A stretch of 64,000 nt of DNA from Clostridia bacterium. GTDB lineage: Bacteria; Bacillota; Clostridia; Christensenellales; UBA1242. Below are positions 24,587-34,966 of this stretch, one piece after another (position 1 is the first letter of the stretch; each line of letters begins with the position of its first letter). The position numbers and the translations under genes were made by a program. The notes beneath the pieces are model-generated. The model made no database searches. It worked only from the letters and a program-made list of their open reading frames with translations, and was not told the origin of the DNA. The stretch covers positions 62,001 through 126,000 of the forward strand of contig JAFQDL010000015.1 of the NCBI GenBank assembly GCA_017399265.1, in the 5' to 3' direction.

Positions 24587-25657
24587 TCACGCATCTAATT
24601 TTTCCAATTTCGCTTTTTGGTCAGCAATTCTTAATGACTCTATTAAGTTATCTATATTACCATCTAAGAAACTTGTAAGGCTATACTCGGTATAATTAAT
24701 TCTGTGATCAGTAAGTCTTCCTTGAGGATAATTATATGTTCTTATTCTTTCACTTCTATCCCCTGTTCCTACTTGATTTTTACGATTTTCTGCATACTCG
24801 CTGTCTTTCTGCATTTGATAATAATCATAAAGCTTACTTTTCAATACCCTAAATGCTTTTTCTTTATTCTTTGTTTGTGAACGTTCGTCTTGGCAGCATA
24901 CCACCATTCCTGTAGGAATATGTGTAAGACGGATTGCACTATCTGTTGTGTTAACGTGTTGTCCACCAGCACCACTCGATCTATAAGTATCAATCTTTAC
25001 ATCTTTTTCATTCAATTCAACATCTACATCTTCATGTTCTGGAAGAACTGCAACTGTAGATGTTGATGTGTGTATTCTACCGCTACTTTCTGTCTCAGGT
25101 ACACGTTGTACTCTATGCACACCGCTTTCGTATTTTAATTTACTAAAAGCACCTAAGCCTTTTACCATGAAAGAAACTTCTTTTATACCATTCAATTCTG
25201 TCTCGTTCATGTCTAGTACTTCTACCTTCCAACGCATTTTTTCGGCATACATACAATACATTCTAAACAATACCCCGCAAAATAAGCTAGACTCTTCTCC
25301 ACCAGCACCAGAACGAATTTCCATAATTACGTTTTTGTCATCATTTGCATCTTTTGGAAGAAGCAAAATTTTAATCTCGTCTTCAATAGAATTTAGAGTA
25401 GATTTATTTTCCTTTATCTCTTCTTGTAACATTTCAATCATTTCGCTATCTGTCTCTATCTGTAGCAACTCTTCTGCACTTTTGATATCATTTGTTAATT
25501 TATGATATTTATCATATGCTTGACAAATAGGCTCTAGAGTAGAATACTCTTTAGCTATCTTTGTATATCTATTAATGTCGGATATTATCTCTGGATCAAC
25601 TAATGCTTTGCTAAGTTCTTCAAACTTATCTTTTATAGTTTTTAATTTCTCTAACAT
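24587..25657 (-). CDS. prfA: Peptide chain release factor 1
   Basis: 356 residues, full length. The GGQ loop lies in DTYRSSGAGGQHVNTTDSAI near residue 225-245, and the RF1-type central region has RVQRVPETESSGRIHTSTSTVAVLPE. It recognises UAA and UAG and releases the peptide. It follows prmC, whose product methylates the GGQ glutamine, in the standard order; the gap is 15 bases. Confidence 0.96.
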   Translation of the reverse strand: MLEKLKTIKDKFEELSKALVDPEIISDINRYTKIAKEYSTLEPICQAYDKYHKLTNDIKSAEELLQIETDSEMIEMLQEEIKENKSTLNSIEDEIKILLLPKDANDDKNVIMEIRSGAGGEESSLFCGVLFRMYCMYAEKMRWKVEVLDMNETELNGIKEVSFMVKGLGAFSKLKYESGVHRVQRVPETESSGRIHTSTSTVAVLPEHEDVDVELNEKDVKIDTYRSSGAGGQHVNTTDSAIRLTHIPTGMVVCCQDERSQTKNKEKAFRVLKSKLYDYYQMQKDSEYAENRKNQVGTGDRSERIRTYNYPQGRLTDHRINYTEYSLTSFLDGNIDNLIESLRIADQKAKLEKLDA

Positions 25658-25672
25658 TGCCTTTTCTCCTTT

Positions 25673-26482
25673 TTATATCATCTGAGCTATTACTATTCTA
25701 TCATTATTGCTATAATCTCTCAATACTTCTACTTTATTAAATTCAGACAAAAGCAATTCTTTAACACTTTGCCCTTGATTATAGCCAATCTCTAGTATTA
25801 ACTTTCCGCCATCTTTTAAATAATGTTTGGCATCATTTGCTAAAATTTTATAATAAGCCAATCCATCTTCTTTAGCCACCAATGCTAGTTTGGGATCGTG
25901 CTTTTTTACAGATTTGTCTAATTTATTATACTCATAACTTGGAATATATGGAGGATTGCAAATTATTATATCGTAAAGCTCCTCTATATTTTCAAACATA
26001 TTGGTCCTAATTACCTTGATATCTACCGAATTTAACTTAGCATTATTTGTTGCTTGCTTAGTTGAGTGACGGCTTATATCTGCTGCTGTTACACGGCAAT
26101 TAGTTTTTTTTGCAAGTGCAATTGCTATACAACCAGAACCGGTACAAAGATCCAATATATCCAATTGCTTATTACCGACAATTTCCAACACTTTTTCTAC
26201 AATTAGCTCTGTTTCCATTCTAGGCGTAAGTGTATGCCTACTATACGGGATATAACAATCACTAAAAATAGAGTATCCTATAATCTTTTGAACGGGTTCA
26301 CCCAACATGTGTCTATTCATTAATTTTTTTATATCAACACATTCTTTATCAGAAATCTCTGTGAATAGTCCCAAATCATCAAGTGACTTTTTCAACACAT
26401 GGGCAGTAATTAGATTTAGGTCCATTCCTAAGTCACTATGATTGGATATATCATACATCTTCTTTAATTCTCTGTATTCCAT
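25673..26482 (-). CDS. prmC: Release factor glutamine methyltransferase
   Basis: 269 residues from the ATG at 26482 (AAGGG 7-8 bases upstream); the upstream ATG at 26515 lacks a site. Motif I is LDLCTGSGCIAIALA near 118 and the NPPY motif is DIIICNPPYIP near 180, the signature for glutamine/asparagine N-methylation in PrmC/HemK. YSRHTLTPRMETE is the family's substrate-loop motif. It methylates the GGQ glutamine of RF1 (and RF2). Confidence 0.94.
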   Translation of the reverse strand: MEYRELKKMYDISNHSDLGMDLNLITAHVLKKSLDDLGLFTEISDKECVDIKKLMNRHMLGEPVQKIIGYSIFSDCYIPYSRHTLTPRMETELIVEKVLEIVGNKQLDILDLCTGSGCIAIALAKKTNCRVTAADISRHSTKQATNNAKLNSVDIKVIRTNMFENIEELYDIIICNPPYIPSYEYNKLDKSVKKHDPKLALVAKEDGLAYYKILANDAKHYLKDGGKLILEIGYNQGQSVKELLLSEFNKVEVLRDYSNNDRIVIAQMI

Positions 26483-26533
26483 TATTTTTCCCTTATGAAT
26501 AAAAAATACCCACAAGTATTTTCCTTATGAGCA

Positions 26534-26610
26534 TAAAAAAAGTAGACGAAAATCTAGAAATACTAATGTATGCAATAATTATCACATATATTCTAAAATA
26601 AACGTCTACT
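26534..26610 (-). terminator. Terminator of rpmE with long loop
   Basis: Stem AGTAGACG/CGTCTACT separated by a 54-base loop and followed on the minus strand by seven T. The large loop is unusual. Confidence 0.6.
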
Positions 26611-26620
26611 CATAACCTAA

Positions 26621-26827
26621 CTAATTAAGATTATATTTTTTCTTAAACTTATCTACTCTACCCTCAGTATCAACAAGCTTTTGTTTTCCTGTGTAGAATG
26701 GGTGACATTTGTCACAAACTTCAATTCTCATAGTAGAACCTTTGATAGTTGAACCAGTAGTAAATTTATTTCCACAACCACAAATTACTTCTACTTCATG
26801 ATAATCTGGATGTATACTTTCTCTCAT
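26621..26827 (-). CDS. rpmE: 50S ribosomal protein L31, zinc-binding type
   Basis: 68 residues. Zinc ligands are visible in VICGCGNKF and [17 protein letters not shown], so this is the C+ paralogue typical of zinc-replete cells. The start is [13 protein letters not shown] promoter with TTGACT-17-TATAAT lies at 26862-26890, and it stands alone with its own terminator. Confidence 0.96.
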   Translation of the reverse strand: MRESIHPDYHEVEVICGCGNKFTTGSTIKGSTMRIEVCDKCHPFYTGKQKLVDTEGRVDKFKKKYNLN

Positions 26828-26861
26828 GTTTTTTACCTCAAATAAATTATTTTGCTAGACT

Positions 26862-26890
26862 ATTATACTTGAAAAAAACACGCAAGTCAA
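26862..26890 (-). promoter_or_regulatory. rpmE promoter
   Basis: TTGACT (26885-26890), 17-base spacer, TATAAT (26862-26867) on the minus strand. Confidence 0.75.
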
Positions 26891-27063
26891 TACAATTTAA
26901 AAATAATTTATATTTTTTTGTTAAATTTTAAGGATATGTATTACATTTGACAAGCACTTATATCTAAATGGTCTATATTACAAATAACTAATAACCACAA
27001 ATCCACCTAATTTTAATTACAATGCCAGCATATCCCAAATATATAAAAGTTAATAATAGGCTT

Positions 27064-28440
27064 TTAATGCATATCTATTATCTTATCTATCCTCTCACAT
27101 ATATCCCCTGCTCCTAAGAATAATATTAGGTCAATTTTACTATTTTTCAAGAGCCTATTTATTGTATAACGCAACTCTGTATCGTTTTTTACCACATATT
27201 TCTTTTTTAGCGTTACTACATCATATAAGGCATTTTCGTCTGCCATTCTATCATATTTTTCTCGTGCAGCATAAGTGGGATAGAGTATTAATTTTTTTGC
27301 ACCACCAAAGCAAGTAGCAAATTCCTTTATTAAGTTTCTAGTCCTAGAATAAGTATGAGGCTGGAATACAACTAATATGTTTTTGTAATGCTCGCTCAAA
27401 CCTTTCAAGGAATGAATTATTTCTGTTGGGTGATGAGCGTAGTCACTTAGGACTGGAATATCTTTGTATTCACATACTTTTTCATACCTTCTATGTAATC
27501 CTTTAAAAGATTTCAAACCACGCCTAATATGTCTTAATTTCACTCCATATATACTAGCAACAGTGATAGCAAATAATGCATTATGTACATTGTGTCTACC
27601 ATACATCTTTAGTTTAAATTTCTTCCATTTTCCATTAATGAAAACTCGGAATATATAGCCATATTTCGTCCTTTTTAAATCTTTGGCAAATACGCTTTGT
27701 TTTTGACTAAAACCTACACTTATTTGCTGATTAAGACTATTTACTTTTCTAAACTTTCTTAGGCTTCCCACAACCGAATAATCGGTCGCGGAAACCTCAA
27801 ACTCTTGGAAGGCTTTTATGAGATTTTTCTTAGTCTTGTAATAATCCAAATGATCATCATCTATATTGGTTACAACTGCAATATTAGGCTTTAGTTGAGA
27901 CATACTATTTCTATACTCACACGCCTCAGTTATGAACACTTTTTCTCCACCTATTCTTAAATTCCCATACTCATTAGTATTGCCACCAATATGTATTGTA
28001 GGATCCAGCTTCGCTTTTATAAATATTTGAGAAAGTATTGCAGTTGTGGTAGTTTTGCCATGAGTGCCTGATACCGCTATTACATAATCGTATAGTTTTG
28101 ATATTTGTGCCAGATACACACTTCTCTCAACTGTTTTTATCCCAAGTCGCACCGCTGATATAATCTCTGGATTATCACTATTTATCGCTCCAGAATAAAC
28201 AACTAGGTCGATATCGTTAATGATATTATCACCAGCATGTGACAATTTTACATCTATACCTATTGACATCAACTCCATTGTTTCTTTGCTTTGTCTCAAA
28301 TCTGAACCTGTAACACTAAGCCCAAAATGGCGAGATAAGCGGGCAAGTGCACTCATGCTCACCCCACCTATTCCGATAAAATGTACCTTTTTTATACCAT
28401 CAAAAAAAGGGTTTTTTGATAATTTATTTATATTTTCCAT
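27064..28440 (-). CDS. murC: UDP-N-acetylmuramate-L-alanine ligase
   Basis: 458 residues from the ATG at 28440; the longer frame to 28485 runs into the promoter. N-terminal nucleotide fold VHFIGIGGVSMSALARL, ATP loop VSGTHGKTTTTAIL near 110, then EACEYRNSM, TNIDDDHLDYY, HNVHNALFAI and YAHHPTEI. It adds L-Ala to UDP-MurNAc in peptidoglycan synthesis. There is no clear ribosome binding site and the predicted leader is only about 11 bases. The promoter interleaves with that of spoVG. Confidence 0.95.
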   Translation of the reverse strand: MENINKLSKNPFFDGIKKVHFIGIGGVSMSALARLSRHFGLSVTGSDLRQSKETMELMSIGIDVKLSHAGDNIINDIDLVVYSGAINSDNPEIISAVRLGIKTVERSVYLAQISKLYDYVIAVSGTHGKTTTTAILSQIFIKAKLDPTIHIGGNTNEYGNLRIGGEKVFITEACEYRNSMSQLKPNIAVVTNIDDDHLDYYKTKKNLIKAFQEFEVSATDYSVVGSLRKFRKVNSLNQQISVGFSQKQSVFAKDLKRTKYGYIFRVFINGKWKKFKLKMYGRHNVHNALFAITVASIYGVKLRHIRRGLKSFKGLHRRYEKVCEYKDIPVLSDYAHHPTEIIHSLKGLSEHYKNILVVFQPHTYSRTRNLIKEFATCFGGAKKLILYPTYAAREKYDRMADENALYDVVTLKKKYVVKNDTELRYTINRLLKNSKIDLILFLGAGDICERIDKIIDMH

Positions 28441-28457
28441 AAAATTATATATGAAAT

Positions 28458-28499
28458 AGTATAAAAAAAGTTGTTGTTTTATCAATTTTGCAGTATACT
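28458..28499. promoter_or_regulatory. Interleaved divergent promoters of murC and spoVG
   Basis: For murC (-): TTGATA at 28480-28485, 16-base spacer, TATACT at 28458-28463. For spoVG (+): TTGTTG at 28471-28476, 17-base spacer, TATACT at 28494-28499. Each -35 lies inside the other's spacer, so the two polymerases should exclude one another. Confidence 0.6.
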
Positions 28500-28533
28500 A
28501 AATATAGATTTTAAACTATAAGGAGATAAAAAA

Positions 28534-28800
28534 GTGAATATTTCAGACATCAGAGTAAGACTAATTCAAAAAGAAGACAGCAAATTAAAGGCAGTTGCAT
28601 CAATGACCATTGATGATTGTTTTGTTGTTCATGACATCAAGATTTTAGAAGGTAACCAAGGTTTCTTTGTTAGAATGCCTAGCAGACAAACAAATGAAGG
28701 CGAATACAAAGACATCGCTCATCCTCTAAACACAGAAACTAGAGAAGAAATCAGCAGATTAATCCTTGCTAAATTCGAAGAAGAACAAAAGAACGCTTAA
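28534..28800 (+). CDS. spoVG: SpoVG-family RNA/DNA-binding regulator
   Basis: 88 residues beginning with GTG; AGGAG lies at 28521-28525. The family core is ISDIRVRLIQKEDSKLKAVAS, then IKILEGNQGFFVRMPSR and DIAHPLNTETREEI. SpoVG binds nucleic acid and tunes gene expression post-transcriptionally in many Bacillota, sporulating or not, so its presence does not prove sporulation. Single-gene unit with its own terminator. Confidence 0.95.
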   Translation: MNISDIRVRLIQKEDSKLKAVASMTIDDCFVVHDIKILEGNQGFFVRMPSRQTNEGEYKDIAHPLNTETREEISRLILAKFEEEQKNA

Positions 28801-28825
28801 TATTTTTATTTAGAATTTGATAACA

Positions 28826-28865
28826 AAAACGACAAAGAGATTTTTATCTTTTTGTCGTTTTTTTC
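28826..28865 (+). terminator. spoVG terminator
   Basis: Perfect 11-bp stem AAAACGACAAA/TTTGTCGTTTT followed by a T-run. Confidence 0.85.
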
Positions 28866-28900
28866 AAAAAAAACTATACTAGAATAATCTGGTATAATTT
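28864..28900 (-). terminator. Terminator of the four-gene LRR operon
   Basis: Stem TATACTAGA/TCTGGTATA (one wobble) followed on the minus strand by eight T, just after the last LRR gene's stop. Confidence 0.65.
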
Positions 28901-28911
28901 TTTTATAATAT

Positions 28912-30882
28912 CTATCCTTGATTAATAAGCGGATAACTAGACCATATAGACACTAATTTCTCCGCATTAGAATTCATACCCTTGACATTGATAATCTCAT
29001 CATTGTTAGTCCATACTGTCACATCTTCAAATATAACGCTTTCTAAGACATCACACCCCTCAAAAGCATACTCTCCTATATACATCACCGAATATGGAAT
29101 CTTTAACTCAGATAATTTTTTACAATTCTTAAAAGCATTTGCCTCAACCTTTTCTACTTTCTCACTCATTACAATAGTTTGTAAATACGAATTGTCTAGG
29201 TAGGCACTATCCCCTATTATCTTAATAGTATAAGGCAATTCAGAATTAGCAGAAGCTACAATTACTTTGTCTATAGCAGTCTCTATAATTCCATTAAATC
29301 TCTCTCTATTATCATATATAGAGTTGTCTTGAGATAAAGCAATGTTAATATAAGAGTATTTTTCTGTAACTACACCTTTGCCAATATATCTTACACTACT
29401 AGGGAAATATATATATTGCACATTTTTATTATAGAATGCAAAGTCGCCTACTACCTCTACCCCTTCATTTAAATAAATGGTACTGGCAGCCCTGCTTTCT
29501 GCAAACGCATATTGCCCAATGCTAGTTACTGTACCCATTATTTCTAGGTTAGACAACTTATTATTATAAGCAAATGCATAATTTGATATAGTGTCTAATT
29601 TAGCATTGATATGCACATTTTCCAAATAAGGCATTGATGCAAAAGCAAACTCACCAACATAGTTTACATTTCTTGGCAAATTAATAGTATGAAGATTAGC
29701 AGAATAGAACGCATAATCGCCTATTTCTGTCAATGTTTCTGGCAAATCAATAGATGTTATGCCAGAGTAGTAAAATGCCATTTTTTCTATGGTTTGAAGA
29801 TTAGAATTTGTAGCAAAAACGACATCTTTAAGATTAATACAATTTTCAAATGCACCTTCACTAATACTCGTAATCGATGCGCCGATATATACTTTTTGTA
29901 AATTAGAATTAAATGCTGCAAAGTTATTTGCTAAGTATTTTACATTATTACCTATATATAACTCTCTTACTTCTACATCTGTAATATTAGACATTACTCC
30001 AGTTACGAAATATGTTTCTCCACCATATGTTACAGTGCCTGGAATAGCCACTATCTCATTTACTGGGCTTATACTGCCTGTCACCACTGCCGTGTTATTA
30101 CTTTTGTTAAAAGTATACGAGGATACATCAATAGTAGACTTTATATACTTGGCATATAGTGTCGCATTGCCAGTAATAAGGTCTCCATCGTTAAATAATA
30201 TTGTACAATTACTATCTAGATACCAACCAGCAAATACATATCCATCTTTCTCTGGAGCAACTTTGGGAACATATCCAATACCTTGCACAGCAATATCTGA
30301 TGACAAATTTCTAAACTCATTTGAGCCAAAAGTATTGTAATTAACCAAATATTCCTCTGGAGTAGTAAATCTCCAAGACATATTGCCTACACAAAGGCTA
30401 TCTATTTTTGCATTTAGAGTTCTAACAAAAGTATATATATATTTGCTAGAATTCGCTTCTAATAAGACATTAGAAAACTCATCTTGTTTTTCTACATCAC
30501 TAAACTCTTGCACAAGACTATCGGATACAAAATACTTTAAGTCTACATTTGCAGTAGTTGGAACATTAACCAACTCTACTAATATTTTGCTATCGTTAGA
30601 CATGTTTTGTATCTGATAGCATAATATATCCATATCTTCTATTATATAATTATCTACTTTTTCACTATGTGCACTATACTCTGCGCTATTACTTGTATAT
30701 TCACCATTAAAACTTTCTCCCAATGTCACGACTTTGGCATCTACCCCTTCAAAGGAATAATTTATCGCAAAAGTCTTTCGCTCGGGCATACTCTTGATGC
30801 TTACAAAAATAATAGCAGATATCAGCACAAGTGACACTATACTCATAAGTATCAGCATTATTATATTTGTTTTTTTTGTCAT
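28912..30882 (-). CDS. BspA-type LRR surface protein (fourth gene of LRR operon)
   Basis: 656 residues. Anchor at about 5-30 (NIIMLILMSIVSLVLISAII). The post-anchor domain is more divergent than in the sister genes: the GTLSP-like element is missing. A Flg_new repeat with FAGWYLDSNCTILFND lies near 220-245, and at least a dozen LRR_5 repeats run from about 300 to 620 (for example EITEIGDYAFYS-type units). The C-terminus has the Trp cap VIFEDVTVWTN followed by SIWSS. It is 101 bases downstream of the preceding LRR gene with no terminator between, so it is probably co-transcribed. Confidence 0.88.
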   Translation of the reverse strand: MTKKTNIIMLILMSIVSLVLISAIIFVSIKSMPERKTFAINYSFEGVDAKVVTLGESFNGEYTSNSAEYSAHSEKVDNYIIEDMDILCYQIQNMSNDSKILVELVNVPTTANVDLKYFVSDSLVQEFSDVEKQDEFSNVLLEANSSKYIYTFVRTLNAKIDSLCVGNMSWRFTTPEEYLVNYNTFGSNEFRNLSSDIAVQGIGYVPKVAPEKDGYVFAGWYLDSNCTILFNDGDLITGNATLYAKYIKSTIDVSSYTFNKSNNTAVVTGSISPVNEIVAIPGTVTYGGETYFVTGVMSNITDVEVRELYIGNNVKYLANNFAAFNSNLQKVYIGASITSISEGAFENCINLKDVVFATNSNLQTIEKMAFYYSGITSIDLPETLTEIGDYAFYSANLHTINLPRNVNYVGEFAFASMPYLENVHINAKLDTISNYAFAYNNKLSNLEIMGTVTSIGQYAFAESRAASTIYLNEGVEVVGDFAFYNKNVQYIYFPSSVRYIGKGVVTEKYSYINIALSQDNSIYDNRERFNGIIETAIDKVIVASANSELPYTIKIIGDSAYLDNSYLQTIVMSEKVEKVEANAFKNCKKLSELKIPYSVMYIGEYAFEGCDVLESVIFEDVTVWTNNDEIINVKGMNSNAEKLVSIWSSYPLINQG

Positions 30883-30983
30883 TTGTTCATTCCTACCTAT
30901 ACAACGTTAGTTATATATAGTTTTGTTTTACGCCTATCTCTAGAGGTGGTAAAATGTCTAGATTTAGATATTATCTTGATGTT

Positions 30984-32978
30984 TTATTCCCACGCGTTCC
31001 AATAAGATGGAAGAGAACAACAATAATCACCAGGATTAGTCATATGGCGAGCATAAAACTCCTCAATAGACTCATTCTCTAATTTTCCTTCTTCTACACA
31101 TGAATAGCTTGGAGCACCACTTCCGAGCTCCCACTCCCCGCCGTATCCAGCCTCTGTCTCTATGCTATCATTAGTTGGCAAGGACAACCATACAAGGCTT
31201 GTACAATTAGCAAATGCTTTGCGACCTATACCAGTAACCCCCTCTGGCACAGTAAACCTAGTAAGAGAGGTACAATTCTCAAAACAACTTTCTGGGATAA
31301 ATCCTAGATTAATACCATTTTCAAAAATCACACTACTTAGACTGGTACAATCTTTGAAACACACATCTCCGATATAATTTACAGAATTGGGAATATATAC
31401 CTTTTCAAGACTAGTACAGCCAGTAAATGAACCACCTTCGGTTTCTGAGCCCAATCTAGTGACACCTGCAGGCAATATTATTTCTTTTAAAGAAGTACAA
31501 TTAGTAAATGAATTATAATTTACGGCTTCTAATTTGCTGCCAATTTGAAATGTTACTTTTTCCAAACTTGTACAATCTTGAAACGCACTATACCCTATTT
31601 CTGTTACACTACTTGGCACAAATATTTCTTTAAGGCTATAACAACGTAAAAACGAATTTTCTGGTATAGTCTTTAATCCATTAGCAAAATAAACAGTTTT
31701 TAGATTAACGCATTGTATGAAAGATAACGATATTACAGACCTTCCGACATAGACATATTCTATAGATGCATAATCATCTAAAGTTTCACTAACTATAGCG
31801 GCATTTTGAACAAAATTACCAATCACTACATTCTTTATCGATGCGTTACAGTCAATAGTTTGATTAATATCGGTTACAAAATATACAGTATTGTTATACT
31901 TAATAACGTCTGGTATTACTAAATCGCCATCTCCAATCACTAATCCACTTCTAACAGAATTGGATCTTACACCAACACTCAACTCTTCTACTGGATTATC
32001 ATAAGGTAATACATCTATAGTTGCAACATTCCTAGTGCCATCATTCGAAAAAGTTACATAATCGTCAGCATTTGCTCCTAGAAATTCGCTATTACCTTCT
32101 GCATACAACGGATACAAGGTAATTGGACTATCTACATAATCAGTGCCTGTATATGGGATTGTACGAGCTTCATCTTCGTACCAGCCAATAAATGCATAAT
32201 TTTCTATAACAGGAGTCGCTGGAATAAATTCAGACGCTTCCTTTACATGACCTGGAAGAGGGTTGCTTGTCGTAAACTGCTCATTACCATCAGAATCTAT
32301 ATAAGAATAACCATACACACTACTACCTGTTCCATTACTTGCAGCATCGATATTATATGATACTTGATATGTATTAAGAGTTGTCTCTTCCATAGCCCAT
32401 ACAAATGTGCCATCTAAAGATGCACCCAAGACACCTCTTTGGACATCTGCCACAATATATACGTAATATACCTCACCTGGCAAAATCTTTCTCATATCAA
32501 GCTCATTAGTTAACTCCAAAGTACTAACATCTGCTGTATATGTTTTGCTAAACCCATAAGAATATTTCATATTGTTTGCCGCAGGTACACTTGTTAGTTT
32601 TATAGCAGCGACTTCAGTGGTGTCTGTGGCTACATTTTCAAATTTGTACTCAAACACCAACTTTTTAGAAGACTTATCTATCTCTATTGTATCTACTGCT
32701 GGACTGATAGTACCGCTATTCTCCATTCCGTCTACAAAATGTAGAGTTGTACCTTTAGAAGTATCTCCGTCTATGTACATTTCTCCCGACACAGAGTTAC
32801 CAGCATAATACCTAGCTGATACTTTCATATCTACGTTTTTTGATATGTATTTAACGTTTATATCACTAGTTAGTTGCACATTCATTGCAACCAAAACAAT
32901 AGCGATGCCCACAGTAAGCATGATTGCTACTATACACAATATTGAAACTATTACTATTAGTTTTTTATTACTTGCCAT
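30984..32978 (-). CDS. BspA-type LRR surface protein (third gene of LRR operon)
   Basis: 664 residues. Anchor at about 5-32 (KLIVIVSILCIVAIMLTVGI), then the beta domain with KYISKNVDMKVSARYY and GTISPAVDTIEID. An extended linker and Flg_new repeat with FIGWYEDEARTIPY follow. LRR_5 repeats from about 380 to 620 mostly end in the unit NCTSL, giving a very regular array. The tail MTNPGDYCCSLPSYWNAWE has paired Cys. Its ribosome binding site overlaps the upstream gene's stop, with only 5 bases between genes, indicating translational coupling. Confidence 0.88.
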   Translation of the reverse strand: MASNKKLIVIVSILCIVAIMLTVGIAIVLVAMNVQLTSDINVKYISKNVDMKVSARYYAGNSVSGEMYIDGDTSKGTTLHFVDGMENSGTISPAVDTIEIDKSSKKLVFEYKFENVATDTTEVAAIKLTSVPAANNMKYSYGFSKTYTADVSTLELTNELDMRKILPGEVYYVYIVADVQRGVLGASLDGTFVWAMEETTLNTYQVSYNIDAASNGTGSSVYGYSYIDSDGNEQFTTSNPLPGHVKEASEFIPATPVIENYAFIGWYEDEARTIPYTGTDYVDSPITLYPLYAEGNSEFLGANADDYVTFSNDGTRNVATIDVLPYDNPVEELSVGVRSNSVRSGLVIGDGDLVIPDVIKYNNTVYFVTDINQTIDCNASIKNVVIGNFVQNAAIVSETLDDYASIEYVYVGRSVISLSFIQCVNLKTVYFANGLKTIPENSFLRCYSLKEIFVPSSVTEIGYSAFQDCTSLEKVTFQIGSKLEAVNYNSFTNCTSLKEIILPAGVTRLGSETEGGSFTGCTSLEKVYIPNSVNYIGDVCFKDCTSLSSVIFENGINLGFIPESCFENCTSLTRFTVPEGVTGIGRKAFANCTSLVWLSLPTNDSIETEAGYGGEWELGSGAPSYSCVEEGKLENESIEEFYARHMTNPGDYCCSLPSYWNAWE

Positions 32979-32983
32979 TTTTC

Positions 32984-34891
32984 CTAATCCTTATAAATAT
33001 CTTTCCAAACACCTTTCACTAAGTTATTTGCATTAGTATTAGGGTTCGTTATATCCAATTGGCTATCGTTATACTTCCAGCCAATGTAATCAAAATTAAC
33101 TTCGTTGAGTCTAATGCACAGATCAAATGCTTTTTCACCTATACTCTCAACACTTTCTGGAATAGTTATTTCACTTATTCCCATTCCCGAGAATGCAAAC
33201 TTTTCTATTTTCTTTACATTTTCTGGAATAACTAATTCTCTTATTGCACTGCAATATTGCAATGCATATTTTTCAATAGTTGTTAGACTATTAGGAAGAT
33301 TTAATTCTTTTAAGCTAACACAATTGTACAATGCATGATCTCCAATACTTGTTAACGAGTCTGAAAGTACAATTTCTTTCATTGCACTACAACCATAGAA
33401 CACGCCTGTGTTTAATTTTTTTAGGCCATTTCCTGTTGCTACTTTTGTAATATTAGTACAATATGCAAAAGCATTGCTACCTATATTTGTTACACTATCT
33501 GACAAGATTATCTCACCTTTGATGTTATAACAATAATAGAATGCATTATATCCAATCTCTTTTAATTGTTCTCCAAACTTAAGTCCAGTAATATTCTTGC
33601 ACATATAGAATGCATATGAGTCAATCTTTTCTAGAGTTTCTGGGAAGCAAATTTTTCCTCTCAGATTATCACAGCCATAGAACGCACCCGAACCTATTGT
33701 CTTTAGCCCATCTTGCAAATCAATACTTTGCAAATTAATACACTCATAAAATGCGCTGCCGGCTATATTTGTTAGTCCTTTACCAAATCTAACACTATTT
33801 AACTTGGCACATCTTATAAAAGCACTAGATGAGATATCTTTTAGGCTATCACCTATCCACACTTTTTCTAGATTTTCACAACCATTTGCAAAGCTTGCAG
33901 GGATACTCTCAACATTATCACCAATATATATTTCTCTTACGTTTTTGCCCAATCTACCCGTTATTTTGGTGATTTTTACCTCTTTATCTCCTAATATAAC
34001 ACTATCTGGAACGACCACGATTTCTTCATTTGGTAGTTCACTTACTACTCCATCTGACGAAACTGTTACATTGCCAGCCTTAAATTGAGGAAATAATATG
34101 ATATCGGAATATACTTTATCCACATTTGATAAAATCTGTGTATAACTTGCATCTTTGAACCAGCCTGTAAATGTATAGCCTATACTACTACATAACGGAG
34201 TAACTACATTATCTATACCTAACCCTTCTAACACAATAATATCCTCGTAATCAGATATATTGGCTATATTGTCTAAGTTAAAAGATACTACATACTCGTG
34301 CGGTTCCCTTACGCTCCATTCAAAATCTCCAACTATACTACCCGACACGTCTTTGTTATCTAGGCTCAAGATAATATAGATATACTTTGCTTCTCCTGCT
34401 GCAATAGTTTGAGAACGGAATATACCTGCATTGGCACTAATCGCACCTAAGTTGTTGTTATGTATTTTGTAGTCCTCATACGCGTATCCCAATAGCATAT
34501 TGTCTATATTAGGAGTAGCAATGAGGTCTATGTTAACATATCCGTTTGTATTATTAACAAACGCATACTCTAATATGACCTTACCGCCCTCTTTGCTGTA
34601 CACCATCTCTTCTTGAGCACTTAATACACTATCTGCACTCGCGCCAATGGATATAGTCTTGGCAGACGACTCGCTTAGCATATCGTGTCCTTGGAATACA
34701 TCTATATCTTCATTCCACGAATAATAGCTAGCAGATACGTCTACCCCCGCCATCTCCGCCTCATAATGTGATCCAACTACTACATTTACAAACACCTCAG
34801 TGTACGTAAATGCAACCGTTAGACTGGTCGCAACCACAGCTAGAGTGACACATATTATGGCAACTACACCAATTAATTTCTTCCTTGTCAT
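32984..34891 (-). CDS. BspA-type LRR surface protein (second gene of LRR operon)
   Basis: 635 residues. Anchor at about 5-30 (KLIGVVAIICVTLAVVATSL), then the beta domain ending VEWSVREPHEY-like before a Flg_new repeat with FTGWFKDASYTQIL near 245. LRR_5 repeats run from about 310 to 600, many with YxCxN or FYGC elements; short units of 23-24 residues dominate. The C-terminal cap is VNFDYIGWKYND and KGVWKD. The gap to the upstream gene is 75 bases without a terminator. Confidence 0.88.
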   Translation of the reverse strand: MTRKKLIGVVAIICVTLAVVATSLTVAFTYTEVFVNVVVGSHYEAEMAGVDVSASYYSWNEDIDVFQGHDMLSESSAKTISIGASADSVLSAQEEMVYSKEGGKVILEYAFVNNTNGYVNIDLIATPNIDNMLLGYAYEDYKIHNNNLGAISANAGIFRSQTIAAGEAKYIYIILSLDNKDVSGSIVGDFEWSVREPHEYVVSFNLDNIANISDYEDIIVLEGLGIDNVVTPLCSSIGYTFTGWFKDASYTQILSNVDKVYSDIILFPQFKAGNVTVSSDGVVSELPNEEIVVVPDSVILGDKEVKITKITGRLGKNVREIYIGDNVESIPASFANGCENLEKVWIGDSLKDISSSAFIRCAKLNSVRFGKGLTNIAGSAFYECINLQSIDLQDGLKTIGSGAFYGCDNLRGKICFPETLEKIDSYAFYMCKNITGLKFGEQLKEIGYNAFYYCYNIKGEIILSDSVTNIGSNAFAYCTNITKVATGNGLKKLNTGVFYGCSAMKEIVLSDSLTSIGDHALYNCVSLKELNLPNSLTTIEKYALQYCSAIRELVIPENVKKIEKFAFSGMGISEITIPESVESIGEKAFDLCIRLNEVNFDYIGWKYNDSQLDITNPNTNANNLVKGVWKDIYKD

Positions 34892-34966
34892 AACTAACTA
34901 ATTTTCCCTTTATAAATCCATACTACACTTTAATCCTTTTTTTTTAAATATTTTTCCATTTTTATT

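Noticed and set aside
28534..28800. spoVG and whiA as proof of sporulation
   Set aside because: Both occur widely in non-sporulating Bacillota; no dedicated sporulation gene is visible in the window.
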